Assembly (NCBI RefSeq): GCF_900104725.1
Contig: NZ_LT629758.1
Location: 3,720,001-3,784,000, forward strand
Direction of reading: 5' to 3'
Source: Actinoplanes derwentensis
Lineage (GTDB): Bacteria > Actinomycetota > Actinomycetes > Mycobacteriales > Micromonosporaceae
DNA length: 64,000 nucleotides
A program made the translations under genes and the position numbers. Positions 43,357 through 52,564 of the stretch are shown piece by piece. The stretch's first letter is position 1. Each line of letters starts with the position of its first letter. Under the pieces are notes generated by a model, which made no database searches, had not been told where the DNA came from, and saw only the letters and a program-made list of their open reading frames with translations.

Positions 43357-45309
43357 ATGCCTCGTCTCGGACATGGCCGCCCCGTTTCCGATCACGACAT
43401 CGACAAGGCGAAAAAGGATCTCGCCGAATACACGGCTGGCGCCCCGCTGGCGTTCGCCCTCGCGCCACCGGTCAGCACCCAGCCGTTCGATCTGCTCTTC
43501 CCGACGTTGCAGGACGACGAAGCGAACCTGCTGCCACGGTTACCGGACACGCCGGCGAAACTGAAGCGGCTCGGTGCGGCGATGACCGACAACGAACAGG
43601 GCGACGACGCCGGCAAGGACGGCCCGATCCCTGCGGCCTACACCTATCTCGGTCAGTTCATCGACCACGACGTCACCCTGGAGATCCAGGATTCGACGCT
43701 GGGGTCCGGCGGGCCGAAGGTGCTTCTCGATCCGGCGATGGCCCCGCTGAGTCTGGCGGACATCCGGCGGGTGATGCGTAATCAGCGCACCGCGACCCTG
43801 GACCTGGACAGCGTTTACGGAACGCCGGCTCCGCGTGATCCGAAGAACGAGGACCGGCTCAAACTGGGCGTGGTCCAGAAACTCGGCCAGACTGATCCTC
43901 CTTTTGTCCGCCCGAAGGGCAAAGGCGACGACAACGACCTGCCGCGCAAACCGCGGAACAGTGATCCGGACATCGACCGTGAGGCTCTGATCGGTGATCC
44001 GCGCAATGACGAGAACACCATCATCTCCCAGTTGCACGTGGCGTTCCTGAAAGCGCACAACGTGCTGATCGACCAGGGGCTGCCGTTCCGGGAGGCGCGC
44101 CGGGTGCTGCGCCAGCACTACCAGCACATCGTCGTGCACGATTTCCTGAAGCGGATCGCGGATCCGGCGATCGTCGACGACGTCGTGGTGCACGGCAACA
44201 AGTGGTACAACCCGCACGCCGAGCCGTTTTTCATGCCCCTCGAATTCGCGGTCGCCGCCTACCGTTTCGGGCACTCGATGGTGCGCGGCCTGTACGACTT
44301 CAACGTGAATTTCCGGGCCAGCCGCAATCCGGCGCCGGGCTCGCTGGATCTGCTGTTCACCTTCACCGCGCTGAGTGGGCAGCTCGGTGACTTCGACACG
44401 CTCCCGGAGAACTGGATCATCGAATGGGAGAACATCGTCGGTCCCGGCGCCGTCATGAAGGCCCGGAAGATCGACACCAATCTGGCCTCCACCGGTGGCG
44501 GGGCGCTGTTCGGGCTCAAGGACAAAGAAGGTAAGCCGGAGCAGCCCGCGCCGGACGCCGGGCGGCTGGCCGTCCGTAACCTGCTGCGTGGTTACCGGCT
44601 GCGTATTCCCACTGGTCAGGCGGTCGCCGATCTGCTCGGGACGCCGGTGCTCACCAAGGACCAGATCCTTGCCGCGGCCGGGAACGCCGACCAGCGGAAC
44701 GCGCTGGAACAGAGCGAATTCCTGACTCGTACACCGCTCTGGTATTACATCCTGGCCGAGGCCAAGGCCCTGCACGACGGCGCGCACCTGGGCCCGGTGG
44801 GCAGCACGATCGTCGCCGAGGTGCTGGTCGGGCTGGTCCGCCGCAGTGAGGACTCGGTGCTCAAGCAGCCGGGCTGGAAGCCGACGCTGCCGGCGGAGAA
44901 GCCCGGCCGGTTCGAGCTGGCCGACCTGTTGCGCCTGGCCAAGGTGCTGCCGGGGCATCAGCAGCCGCTGACGTATCAGGTGCGCCAGGGCGACAGCCTC
45001 ACCAAGATCGCGCGGGAACAGCTCGGTGGGGAGAACCGCTGGCCGCAGATCTTCGCGCTGAATCGCTCCACCATCACGAACCCGAATCGGATCTTCCCCG
45101 GTCAGGTGCTGTTCCTGCCGCCGAAACAGCCGGTCGGCCCGATCCCACGCCTTTACACCGTGAAAGCCGGCGACTCGCTGTCGAAAATCGCCCGCGAGAA
45201 ACTCGGCGACGAGGACCGCTGGCGCGAGATCTTCAACCTGAACCGCGATTTCATCCCCGACTCGGACCGGATCTTCCCCGGCCAGGTAATCGTCATCCCG
45301 ACCACATAG
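43357..45309 (+). CDS. Animal-type heme peroxidase fused to two LysM domains
   Basis: Protein of 650 residues. The peroxidase domain (about 50-530) has the distal motif YLGQFIDHDVTLE (His at about 105) and the proximal motif AAYRFGHSMVRGLYDF (His at about 306). Two LysM modules follow at about 537-590 and 599-648 (each starts Y-x-V-x-x-G-D-S-L and ends G-Q-V-x-x-I/L-P). LysM binds glycan chains of peptidoglycan, but I see no signal peptide or Tat motif at the N-terminus. Start choice: ATG 43357 follows AAGGGG; ATG 43339 and GTG 43294 are in frame but lack support. The substrate and how it would reach the wall are unknown. Confidence 0.87.
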   Translation: MPRLGHGRPVSDHDIDKAKKDLAEYTAGAPLAFALAPPVSTQPFDLLFPTLQDDEANLLPRLPDTPAKLKRLGAAMTDNEQGDDAGKDGPIPAAYTYLGQFIDHDVTLEIQDSTLGSGGPKVLLDPAMAPLSLADIRRVMRNQRTATLDLDSVYGTPAPRDPKNEDRLKLGVVQKLGQTDPPFVRPKGKGDDNDLPRKPRNSDPDIDREALIGDPRNDENTIISQLHVAFLKAHNVLIDQGLPFREARRVLRQHYQHIVVHDFLKRIADPAIVDDVVVHGNKWYNPHAEPFFMPLEFAVAAYRFGHSMVRGLYDFNVNFRASRNPAPGSLDLLFTFTALSGQLGDFDTLPENWIIEWENIVGPGAVMKARKIDTNLASTGGGALFGLKDKEGKPEQPAPDAGRLAVRNLLRGYRLRIPTGQAVADLLGTPVLTKDQILAAAGNADQRNALEQSEFLTRTPLWYYILAEAKALHDGAHLGPVGSTIVAEVLVGLVRRSEDSVLKQPGWKPTLPAEKPGRFELADLLRLAKVLPGHQQPLTYQVRQGDSLTKIAREQLGGENRWPQIFALNRSTITNPNRIFPGQVLFLPPKQPVGPIPRLYTVKAGDSLSKIAREKLGDEDRWREIFNLNRDFIPDSDRIFPGQVIVIPTT

Positions 45310-45314
45310 CGAAC

Positions 45315-45345
45315 GGGCGGGCCGCGATCTCCTTGTGGCCCGCCC
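45315..45345. terminator. Hairpin terminator between convergent genes
   Basis: A 9-bp perfect stem (GGGCGGGCC/GGCCCGCCC) with a 13-nt loop starts 6 nt after the peroxidase stop and precedes the iolB stop on the other strand. Confidence 0.75.
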
Positions 45346-45372
45346 ACCATGACGAGATCGCGAGGCGCTGTC

Positions 45373-46245
45373 TCATTCCCGCCTTCTCTCCCGCACCGAG
45401 GTCATCGGCAGCCTGTCGTCGATCCGGTCGGCCGCCCACTGGTCCCGCACCCAGTCGTGTGCCGGGTCGTCGCGGGCCTGCCAGCGCCGTTCGCCGGGGC
45501 CGGCCATCACGTTCAGGCGGTAGAGGTCGTAGCCGGGGGCAGCCATCGAGGGCCCGTGCCAGCCGTACGGGATCAGCACGACGTCCCCGGTGTGCACCTC
45601 GGCGCACACGTCGATCGGGCGGTCCTGGTACCCGTACACCCGCTGGTATCCGCAGCCGGGACCGCCCGCCGGCGAGACGGCGACCTCGTAGTAGCAGATC
45701 TCCTCCAGCTCGTCGTGTTCGTGCGGCGGGTAGGACGACCAGTTGCCACCCGGCGTGAGCACCTCGCACGCGATCAGCCGGTCGGTCTCGAACGAGCCGG
45801 GCGTGCAGAAGTTGTTGACCTGCCGGCTGGCCCGGCCGGATCCGCGGAGTTCGACCGGGACGTCCTCGGCGGCGCCGTAGCGGAACGGCAGGTAACGACC
45901 GGCGCGGGCGGCCGGGAGCGCGAAGCGGCCGCCGTTCGGGGCGCGCAGCGTGGCCGTGGTGCCGCGCGGCAGGTAGGCGAAGTCGGTGATCCGGGAGAAG
46001 ACCGAGCGGCGGCCGGTCAGTGTCATCCGCTCGTCGTCGCAGGCCACGTCACAGCCGCCGATCAGGGGCAGGACCACCACTTCGTCGTCGCCGGTACGGA
46101 AGCGCACCCGCCCGCCGACGGAGAGCTGCACCACCCGCAGGCCGGTGTGCTGCCAGCCTGCGCTCTCCGGGGTGACGTGGACGTCGAACGGGCGCTCGGC
46201 GGAACTGCCCCGGGGCACCAGTGGGTCGACCCGCGCGTCGGTCAT
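45373..46245 (-). CDS. iolB: 5-deoxy-glucuronate isomerase IolB
   Basis: Bicupin isomerase of 290 residues from the myo-inositol pathway, which converts 5-deoxy-glucuronate to 5-dehydro-2-deoxy-gluconate. Family landmarks are RYGAAEDVPVELRGSGRASRQ with NNF following, the metal site region YPPHEHDELEEICYYEV, and PYGWHGPSMAAPGYDLYRLNVMAG. The other iol genes are not in the window, so it is an isolated copy or the edge of a scattered set. Confidence 0.92.
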   Translation of the reverse strand: MTDARVDPLVPRGSSAERPFDVHVTPESAGWQHTGLRVVQLSVGGRVRFRTGDDEVVVLPLIGGCDVACDDERMTLTGRRSVFSRITDFAYLPRGTTATLRAPNGGRFALPAARAGRYLPFRYGAAEDVPVELRGSGRASRQVNNFCTPGSFETDRLIACEVLTPGGNWSSYPPHEHDELEEICYYEVAVSPAGGPGCGYQRVYGYQDRPIDVCAEVHTGDVVLIPYGWHGPSMAAPGYDLYRLNVMAGPGERRWQARDDPAHDWVRDQWAADRIDDRLPMTSVRERRRE

Positions 46246-46365
46246 GGACCCGCGCCCCTTCCACCGGTGACAGCCTGTTTCAAGGTAATTACGGGCAGGT
46301 GGCCGCCGTCAAGAGCGACTTTAGTTGCGACCGCAAGTAAACCGGCGTACTGTCGGCTTCAAATA

Positions 46366-46379
46366 GTTGAAGCTTCAAC
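46366..46379. promoter_or_regulatory. Palindrome upstream of dioxygenase gene, MarR-like operator
   Basis: The perfect 14-bp palindrome GTTGAAGCTTCAAC sits 10 bp before the start codon of the dioxygenase gene. An overlapping CTTCAA-N3-TTGAAG forms a second half arrangement (46358-46372). TTGAA/TTCAA palindromes are typical MarR-family sites near this gene type; no MarR gene is in the window. Confidence 0.5.
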
Positions 46380-46389
46380 GGAGGCCACC

Positions 46390-47157
46390 ATGCGGATGCC
46401 CGCCCTCTTCCTCAGCCACGGCGCACCGCCCCTGGTCGACAGCCCGGTCTGGGTGGAGCAACTCAAGACCCTGGCCGCCGGCCTCCCGCGACCGAAAGCG
46501 ATCCTGATGGCCTCGGCCCACTGGGAGTCGGCGCCGCTCATGCTCAGCTCCACCTCACCGGTGCCGCTGGTCTACGACTTCGGCGGATTCGCTCAGAAAT
46601 ATTACGAAGTCAAGTACCCGGCTCCCGGCGCTCCCGTGCTCGCCGCCCAGATCGCCGCGCTGATGCCCGACCACCAGACCGTCGCACAGACCAACCGCGG
46701 CCTCGACCACGGCGCGTATGTTCCGCTGACCGTCATGTACCCGGACGCCGACATCCCGGTCCTGCAGATGTCCCTGCCCACCCTGGAACCCGACGCACTG
46801 CTCGACCTGGGCCGGCGGCTGGCTCCGCTGCGCGACGAGGGGGTGCTGATCGTCGGCTCCGGGTTCACCACGCACGGGCTGCCGTTCCTGCGCGACTGGA
46901 GCCCCGAGGCCGCCGCGCCCGGCTGGTCCCGCGAGTTCGACGCGTGGGCGGCCGAGACCCTCGCCCGCGGTGCCGTCGACGAACTGGCCGACTTCCGCGA
47001 CCGCGCTCCCGGCATGCCGTACGCGCACCCGACCATCGAGCACTTCGCGCCGATGTTCCTCACACTCGGCGCCTCGGAGAACCCGTCGAAAGCGCCCGAA
47101 CAGCCGATCGACGGCTTCTGGATGGGACTGGCGAAGAGGTCGTTCGTCGCGGCTTGA
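46390..47157 (+). CDS. 4,5-DOPA-dioxygenase-like class III extradiol enzyme
   Basis: Protein of 255 residues of the YgiD/LigB-type family. Probable metal ligands are His in LFLSHGAPPL, in MASAHWES, in LDHGAYVPL and in GSGFTTHGLPF. The C-terminal end is GFWMGLAKRSF. In bacteria such enzymes cleave catechols and are often induced with pirin under MarR control. ATG 46390 follows GGAGGCCACC. The long open frame before it is antisense shadow of iolB. Confidence 0.87.
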   Translation: MRMPALFLSHGAPPLVDSPVWVEQLKTLAAGLPRPKAILMASAHWESAPLMLSSTSPVPLVYDFGGFAQKYYEVKYPAPGAPVLAAQIAALMPDHQTVAQTNRGLDHGAYVPLTVMYPDADIPVLQMSLPTLEPDALLDLGRRLAPLRDEGVLIVGSGFTTHGLPFLRDWSPEAAAPGWSREFDAWAAETLARGAVDELADFRDRAPGMPYAHPTIEHFAPMFLTLGASENPSKAPEQPIDGFWMGLAKRSFVAA

Positions 47158-47205
47158 TTCGCGTTTCCCAGCATGTTTGCAGAATCTTTGGAGATCCTGT
47201 GAAGC

Positions 47206-48213
47206 ATGCTAGAGGTCTCCGCGCTCGGGTGGATCGTGACCATCGGGGTCATCGTCGCCCTGCTCGCCCTCGATTTGACTCTCGGGGTGCTCCGTCCACA
47301 CGTCGTCGGCTTCCGCGAAGCCGCCGGCTGGTCAATCTTCTACATCGCCGTCGCGATCGTCTTCGGTGTGGTCTTCGCGAACTTCGCCGGTTGGGATTAC
47401 GGCACCGAGTACTTCGCCGGGTACATCGTCGAGAAGAGCCTGTCCGTCGACAATCTCTTCGTGTTCGTCATCATCATGACGACCTTCGCCGTGCCCGAGA
47501 AGTACCAGCAGGAAGTCCTCACCTTCGGCATCATCATCGCGCTGGTGCTGCGGGTGATCTTCATCGCGCTCGGTGCCGCCCTGCTCAACGCCTTCTCGTT
47601 CATGTTCCTGATCTTCGGCCTGATCCTGCTCTACACCGCGGTGCAGTTGTTCCGGCACCGCGACGAGGATCCCGACGTCGACGAGAACGCGCTCGTCAAG
47701 ACGGCCCGCCGCTTCCTGCCCGTCACCGACGACTTCGTCGACGGCAAAATGATCACCAGGGTCGACGGCAAGCGCATGGTCACGCCGCTGTTCCTGACCT
47801 TGCTGGCGATCGGCGGCACCGACCTGCTCTTCGCGCTCGACTCGATCCCCGCGGTCTTCGGCGTCACCGACCAGGCATACATCGTCTTCGTCGCCAACGC
47901 CTTCGCGCTACTCGGCCTACGCGCCCTGTTCTTCCTGGTCAAGGGCCTACTCGACCGCTTGGTCTACCTGTCGACGGGCCTGTCGATCATCCTGGCCTTC
48001 ATCGGTGTGAAGCTCGTCCTGCACTGGGCCCACAAGGACATCAACGAGGCGGTTCCCGAGGTCTCCACCCCGATCTCCCTGGGCGTCATCATCGGCATCC
48101 TGATCATCACCACGGTCGCCAGCCTGATGAAATCCAGCAAGGACCCATCCCTCAAGGCCCACCCCGGCAGCCTCCGGGCCTCCCCCGGCTCCGACAAACC
48201 CGCCAAGAAATAG
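47206..48213 (+). CDS. TerC-family membrane protein
   Basis: Integral membrane protein of 335 residues with seven to nine helices and the TerC signature: KSLSVDNLFVFVIIM, GIIIALVLRVIFIALGAALL, LLAIGGTDLLFALDSIPAVFG, and ALRALFFLVKGLLDRLVYLS. Relatives (TerC, Alx, MeeF) handle metal ions, mainly manganese, at the membrane. The C-terminal tail is basic. A hairpin terminator follows at 48229. Confidence 0.9.
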   Translation: MLEVSALGWIVTIGVIVALLALDLTLGVLRPHVVGFREAAGWSIFYIAVAIVFGVVFANFAGWDYGTEYFAGYIVEKSLSVDNLFVFVIIMTTFAVPEKYQQEVLTFGIIIALVLRVIFIALGAALLNAFSFMFLIFGLILLYTAVQLFRHRDEDPDVDENALVKTARRFLPVTDDFVDGKMITRVDGKRMVTPLFLTLLAIGGTDLLFALDSIPAVFGVTDQAYIVFVANAFALLGLRALFFLVKGLLDRLVYLSTGLSIILAFIGVKLVLHWAHKDINEAVPEVSTPISLGVIIGILIITTVASLMKSSKDPSLKAHPGSLRASPGSDKPAKK

Positions 48214-48228
48214 CCCACCGCCACACGA

Positions 48229-48252
48229 GGGGGTCGCCACCCGGCGGCCCCC
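48229..48252. terminator. Hairpin terminator after terC
   Basis: A 10-bp stem with one G-U pair (GGGGGTCGCC/GGCGGCCCCC) and a 4-nt loop sits 16 nt after the TerC stop and before the convergent permease. Confidence 0.75.
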
Positions 48253-48322
48253 TACGCCCTTCCCCCAGCGGTACGAGTAATCAGCCCCGCCCGCTCAGCC
48301 GGTAGCTCTCCGGATCTGTCGG

Positions 48323-50287
48323 TCAGCGGGAGTCGTCGGGAGTGTCGGACTCCGTGGCCGGTGTCTGTTCCGGGGCGCGCGGCGCCCTTGGACGAGGCGT
48401 CCGACGCTGGACACCAGGCGTACCCGGACCCGCCGAACCACTCCCGACCTGCCCGTTGTCGTCCGCTGCCGGCCTCGACCGTGGAACCCGAGGCGCAGTG
48501 CCCGGCGTCCCGTTCTCCGAGGCCGTCTTCCGTGGCCGTGGGGTTCGGGGCCGTGGAGACGGCTTGGGCTTGACCCGTTCTCCGGGCGCGATCCCGCCCT
48601 CGGCCACCGGATTCTCGATCCGGTTGTCGACCACCGAAGCCGTGCCGGCTCGCCGCTCGCTCGGCGCCCTCTCCCCGACGCCCAGCCCTGCCTCGGTGCT
48701 CTGACCAGGTTCGGCGTTCTGCTCTTCAGACTTCCTCACGGTCTCCGCGGCTTCCGTGGTCGGGTCACCTTCCTCGCGCGTGGAATGAAACGGTGCGGTG
48801 TCGATCACTGTGGGCGGGGCGGATTCCCCCCGGGCGAGGGGCGGATGACCGGTACCGATCACCGCGTACACCTCCGGCTTCTCGGTCCGCAGTTTTTTGC
48901 CCCAGACGATGCCGAGGATCAGGACCAGCAGGAAGGACAGGGTCGGCGACCACACCTTGGCCAGGTTGTCGCTGCCCAGCAGATCGCCGAAGAACGCCAC
49001 CGTGATCAGCAGCACGATCCAGAGGAAGACGGTGGAGATCCACGGGGCGATCGAACGCCGCCAGCGGATCTCCGAACTGGGGGTCCGGCGGAAGAACCGG
49101 ACCACCGCGACCGAGGCGATCGTCATCAGGATCAGGACGCCGAGGCCGCCGGAGACGGTACCGAAGAAGAACAGGTCGGTGGTCGGGTTCCACGCCCCGA
49201 TCGCGAAGATCAACAGCGCTACCAGGGCCAGCGCGGACTGGGCGAGGGAGGCCGCCACCGGCACGCCCTGCCGGGTGACCGCCAGCGCCGGGGGGAGCAC
49301 ACCCTCACGCGCGACGGTCAGCACGTACCGCGCGACGGTGTGGTGGAAGGCCAGCATCGCGGCGAACAGGCTGGTGGCGAAGAAGATCCGGCCCAGATCG
49401 ATGATCACCGACGGCAGGTAGGGCTCGGGCAGGAAGAAGAACAGGTCGTTGAGGTGGTTTCCGGCGATCGCGACGATCTGGTCGGGCCCGGCGACGACCG
49501 ACATCGCCCACGCGGTGCCACCGTAGAGGAACGCCGCCACGATCAGGGTGAACCCGATGGCCCGGGCGATGGTCCGGCGTGGATCGCGAGCTTCGGCGGC
49601 ATACACCAGGGGCGCCTCGAATCCCACCATGCCCGCAATCGCGGCGACCAGCAGCGACACACCGCCCGCGCTGGCGATCAGTGCGGGGTTGAGGGTGTCG
49701 AACGTGACCGTCCCCCCGGCCGGGTTACCGATCATGACCGCGTCGAAGATCAGCACGATCAGCACTTCCGCGCAGACCAGAACGGTCAGGATGCGTGCAT
49801 TGAGATCAATGTCGATTCGTCCGAGAACCGCGATGACCGCCCACCCGATCAGCGCCAGGATGATCCACGAGATCTCGATCCCGAAGATCGCCAAAGCGTG
49901 ATGTGCGGCCACACCGAAGGCCCCGTAGAGACCGATCTGCATGGCGTTGTAGGCGAGCAGCGCGACGAAAGCGGTGCCGACCCCGAGAGGCCGGGAAATT
50001 CCGATTGCCGCGTACGCGTAGAAAGCGCCACTGTTGGGCACATGCCGGGCCATCGCGGCAAGTCCCACCGCGAAGATCCCGAGAACGGCGGCGACCAGCA
50101 TGTACGCCACCGGAATGCCTTTCTCACCCACCTGTCCGTACCCCAGCGGCAGGGCTCCGGCCACGACGGTTAGTGGGGTCATGGCTGAAACCGCGATGAC
50201 GAAGATCGGCCACGTGCCGAGCTTCCGCTCCGGCTGGGGCATGGCGCCTCCCGTGAAATCCAGCAGAGAATCGAAGACCGACTCCAT
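48323..50287 (-). CDS. APC-family amino-acid permease with long polar C-terminal tail
   Basis: Protein of 654 residues; the first 465 form about twelve helices of the amino acid-polyamine-organocation superfamily. The first helix carries a variant of the family glycine motif (VVAGALPLGYGQVG), and a helix with SGGVSLLVAAIAGMVGFEAPLVYAAEA is also seen. The remaining 190 residues are hydrophilic, rich in Pro, Glu, Arg and Thr (PRPRTPRPRKTASENG), and are not part of normal permeases of this type; the tail is probably disordered and cytoplasmic. The substrate is unknown. Confidence 0.85.
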   Translation of the reverse strand: MESVFDSLLDFTGGAMPQPERKLGTWPIFVIAVSAMTPLTVVAGALPLGYGQVGEKGIPVAYMLVAAVLGIFAVGLAAMARHVPNSGAFYAYAAIGISRPLGVGTAFVALLAYNAMQIGLYGAFGVAAHHALAIFGIEISWIILALIGWAVIAVLGRIDIDLNARILTVLVCAEVLIVLIFDAVMIGNPAGGTVTFDTLNPALIASAGGVSLLVAAIAGMVGFEAPLVYAAEARDPRRTIARAIGFTLIVAAFLYGGTAWAMSVVAGPDQIVAIAGNHLNDLFFFLPEPYLPSVIIDLGRIFFATSLFAAMLAFHHTVARYVLTVAREGVLPPALAVTRQGVPVAASLAQSALALVALLIFAIGAWNPTTDLFFFGTVSGGLGVLILMTIASVAVVRFFRRTPSSEIRWRRSIAPWISTVFLWIVLLITVAFFGDLLGSDNLAKVWSPTLSFLLVLILGIVWGKKLRTEKPEVYAVIGTGHPPLARGESAPPTVIDTAPFHSTREEGDPTTEAAETVRKSEEQNAEPGQSTEAGLGVGERAPSERRAGTASVVDNRIENPVAEGGIAPGERVKPKPSPRPRTPRPRKTASENGTPGTAPRVPRSRPAADDNGQVGSGSAGPGTPGVQRRTPRPRAPRAPEQTPATESDTPDDSR

Positions 50288-50437
50288 AATGACCTTTAAA
50301 TCGAATGATCGACATAGAGAAAAGTCGATCTTGATTCGTCTTTCCCTCCGGCTTCAACTACGCCCGCCCCGGCCGCTCGGTTCAGCACTGCCGGATCCCA
50401 AAGTTTCACCCGGTCAGGGGTGGGGTACTTTGCCCGG

Positions 50438-50704
50438 ATGCCACTCGGACCCCAGCCGCAAGGCCGCCGCGGCACAGTCGAGGAGCCGTACAGCCCTCTC
50501 AACCTTCGACTGGCTCTGGCCGCGTTCGGCTTGGTGGTGTGCACGGTCCTGTCAGCGCTGTTGTTCCGCGCCGGCTGGACCGTCGCCGGTTGGCTGCTGG
50601 CAGCGTGGGCGGTCGCCGCCCTGGTCGACATCGTGGTGATCCAACTCCGCCGCCGGGCCCGAGCCCGCACCTCAGCCGACCGCAACCACTCCCTCTTCGA
50701 GTAG
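50438..50704 (+). CDS. Small two-helix membrane protein (DUF6343-like)
   Basis: Protein of 88 residues: a polar N-terminus (RGTVEEPYSPLNLRLALAAFG) followed by two membrane helices (LVVCTVLSALLFRAGW and AGWLLAAWAVAALVDIVVI) and a basic tail. The pattern resembles DUF6343, seen in many actinomycetes, but this is not certain. ATG 50438 is preferred over GTG 50420. The gene is 88 bp before the ABC genes and may be separate. Confidence 0.55.
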   Translation: MPLGPQPQGRRGTVEEPYSPLNLRLALAAFGLVVCTVLSALLFRAGWTVAGWLLAAWAVAALVDIVVIQLRRRARARTSADRNHSLFE

Positions 50705-50792
50705 CCCCGGCGGTCGCGGGTCAGACCAAAGTTTGCGGGCCCCGACCAACGGCCGAAGCGACGACCGCCCGGCGGCACGCACGCTGGGCCGC

Positions 50793-51692
50793 ATGATTAC
50801 GGTCGACCACCTCACCAAGACGTACGGTGCCCACCGCGCCGTCGATGATGTGTCGTTCACCTGCGAGCCGGGCACGGTCACCGGATTCCTCGGTCCCAAC
50901 GGCGCCGGCAAATCCACCACGATGCGAATGATCTGTGGTCTCACCCCGCCGACGTCCGGCCGGGCGACCGTGGGCGGCGTGCCGTACCAGCGGCTCGGCA
51001 ATCCGGGACGGCACATCGGCGTGCTGCTCGACGCGTCCGCCCAGCACGCCGGGCGCACCGGCCGGGAGGTGCTGGCCCTGGCCGCGATGACGATGGGGCT
51101 GGACACGGCCCGGGTGACCGGGCGGCTGGCCCGGGTCGGGCTGACCGGAGCCGCCCCGAAACGACGGGTGCGGGCGTACTCGCTGGGCATGCGACAACGA
51201 CTCGGCCTGGCGTACGCGATGATCGGCGACCCTGCCGTCCTGATCCTGGACGAACCGGCAAACGGTCTGGACCCGGAAGGTATCCACTGGATGCGCGGAC
51301 TGCTGCGGGATTTCGCGGACCGGGGCGGCACGGTCCTGCTCTCCTCCCACCTGTTGCGCGAGGTCGAGGTGATCGCTGATCGGCTGGTCGTGATCGGCAA
51401 CGGCCGGATCCTCACCCAGGGCGACAAGGAGAAGCTGCTGAACGCCGCCGGAACGCTGGTCCGCACCGCTGATCCGGCCGCTATCCAGGCTCTGTTGCAG
51501 CGCATGGGCCTCACCGGAACCCCCTCGACCGACGGCAGCGTTCTGGTGCCGGCGGACCCGCGGGCCGTCGGCCGGGCCGCCGCGGCCTCCGGAGTAGCGC
51601 TGCTGGAGCTGCGACCGGCCGGCGCCGGTGGCCTCGAAGAGATGTTTCTTCGCCTGACCGCCGGTTCCGACCTCGAGGGAGTCTCCCGATGA
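50793..51692 (+). CDS. ABC transporter ATP-binding protein (ABC-2 exporter)
   Basis: ATPase of 299 residues. Walker A GPNGAGKSTTMRMI (about 35-48), signature YSLGMRQRLGLAYA, Walker B VLILDEPANGLDPEG and switch His in SSHLLREVE. The C-terminal 60 residues form the extra subdomain typical of ABC-2 drug-resistance ATPases (GRILTQGDKEKLLNAAG). It is coupled by ATGA to the permease gene. Confidence 0.9.
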   Translation: MITVDHLTKTYGAHRAVDDVSFTCEPGTVTGFLGPNGAGKSTTMRMICGLTPPTSGRATVGGVPYQRLGNPGRHIGVLLDASAQHAGRTGREVLALAAMTMGLDTARVTGRLARVGLTGAAPKRRVRAYSLGMRQRLGLAYAMIGDPAVLILDEPANGLDPEGIHWMRGLLRDFADRGGTVLLSSHLLREVEVIADRLVVIGNGRILTQGDKEKLLNAAGTLVRTADPAAIQALLQRMGLTGTPSTDGSVLVPADPRAVGRAAAASGVALLELRPAGAGGLEEMFLRLTAGSDLEGVSR

Positions 51693-52507
51693 CCACGACC
51701 ACCTCCGCTTCCGGCCGGCCCCCCGCGACCCCCGGTTCCGACCTGTCCGCCGGTGTGCCCTCAGCCGCCGCCGCGCCAGTCCCCCTGACCCGGCTGACCC
51801 TCGTCGAACTGCGCAAACTCGCCGACACACGGGCCGGCATGTGGCTGTTGATCGTGATCGGCCTGGCCACCGCGGCGACGTCGGCGATCCAGTTGGGCTG
51901 GGCCGAGAGCAACGAGCAGAACTTCAGCGCTCTGTACGATTTCGGTCTGCTCCCGTCCGCGGTGCTCCTGCCGGTCCTCGGCATCCTGTCGGTGACGAGC
52001 GAGTGGTCGCAACGAACCGCGCTGGCGACCTTCACCCTGGTGCCGGCTCGGGGCCGGGTGCTGGCGGCGAAGGTCGTGGCGGGGGTCCTGATCGCGATCG
52101 GCTCCGCGGCCGTGACCGTGGCCTGGGCCGCCGGCGCCAACCTGCTGGCCGTCACGATCGGTGGTGACGGAGCTTGGACCATGGACTCGTCGCTGATCTG
52201 GCAGAGCCAGCTGGCCCAGGTGATCTCGGTACTGATGGGCATCGGGCTCGGTGCCCTGCTGCTGAACACACCGCTGGCAATCGTCATCTTCTTCGCTCTC
52301 CCCACGGTCTGGGCGATTCTCGGCGCGGCCATCAGCGGCCTGCTTGACGTAGCCGCATGGCTGGATATCAACGTGACCTCGCGGGCACTCAGCCAGCCGG
52401 ACATGACGTCGGGTGAGTGGGCGCGGCTGGCGGTGTCCGTCGGCGTCTGGATGGTGCTCCCGCTGATCCTCGGGACGGTTCGTGTGCTCCGCCGGGAGGT
52501 TTCCTGA
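51689..52507 (+). CDS. ABC-2 type permease
   Basis: Protein of 272 residues with six predicted membrane helices after a Ser/Thr/Pro-rich cytoplasmic N-terminus. Helices include MWLLIVIGLATAATSAIQLG, FGLLPSAVLLPVLGILSV and LAIVIFFALPTVWAILGAAI. Together with the upstream ATPase it forms a two-gene exporter. ATG 51689 overlaps the preceding stop. Confidence 0.87.
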   Translation: MTTTTSASGRPPATPGSDLSAGVPSAAAAPVPLTRLTLVELRKLADTRAGMWLLIVIGLATAATSAIQLGWAESNEQNFSALYDFGLLPSAVLLPVLGILSVTSEWSQRTALATFTLVPARGRVLAAKVVAGVLIAIGSAAVTVAWAAGANLLAVTIGGDGAWTMDSSLIWQSQLAQVISVLMGIGLGALLLNTPLAIVIFFALPTVWAILGAAISGLLDVAAWLDINVTSRALSQPDMTSGEWARLAVSVGVWMVLPLILGTVRVLRREVS

Positions 52508-52564
52508 TCCTCAACGGCTGGTGTTGGCGTCACGATCCAGCGATCAGCGGTAGCGTCCCGAGAC

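Noticed and set aside
43540..44958. Minus-strand frame of 472 codons
   Set aside because: Mirror of the heme peroxidase gene; no family features.
45349..46389. N-terminal extension of the dioxygenase gene
   Set aside because: It is antisense to iolB and not conserved; ATG 46390 has a good ribosome binding site and family start.
48785..50173. Plus-strand frame across the permease gene
   Set aside because: Gln/Asp/Arg-rich shadow of an integral membrane protein gene.
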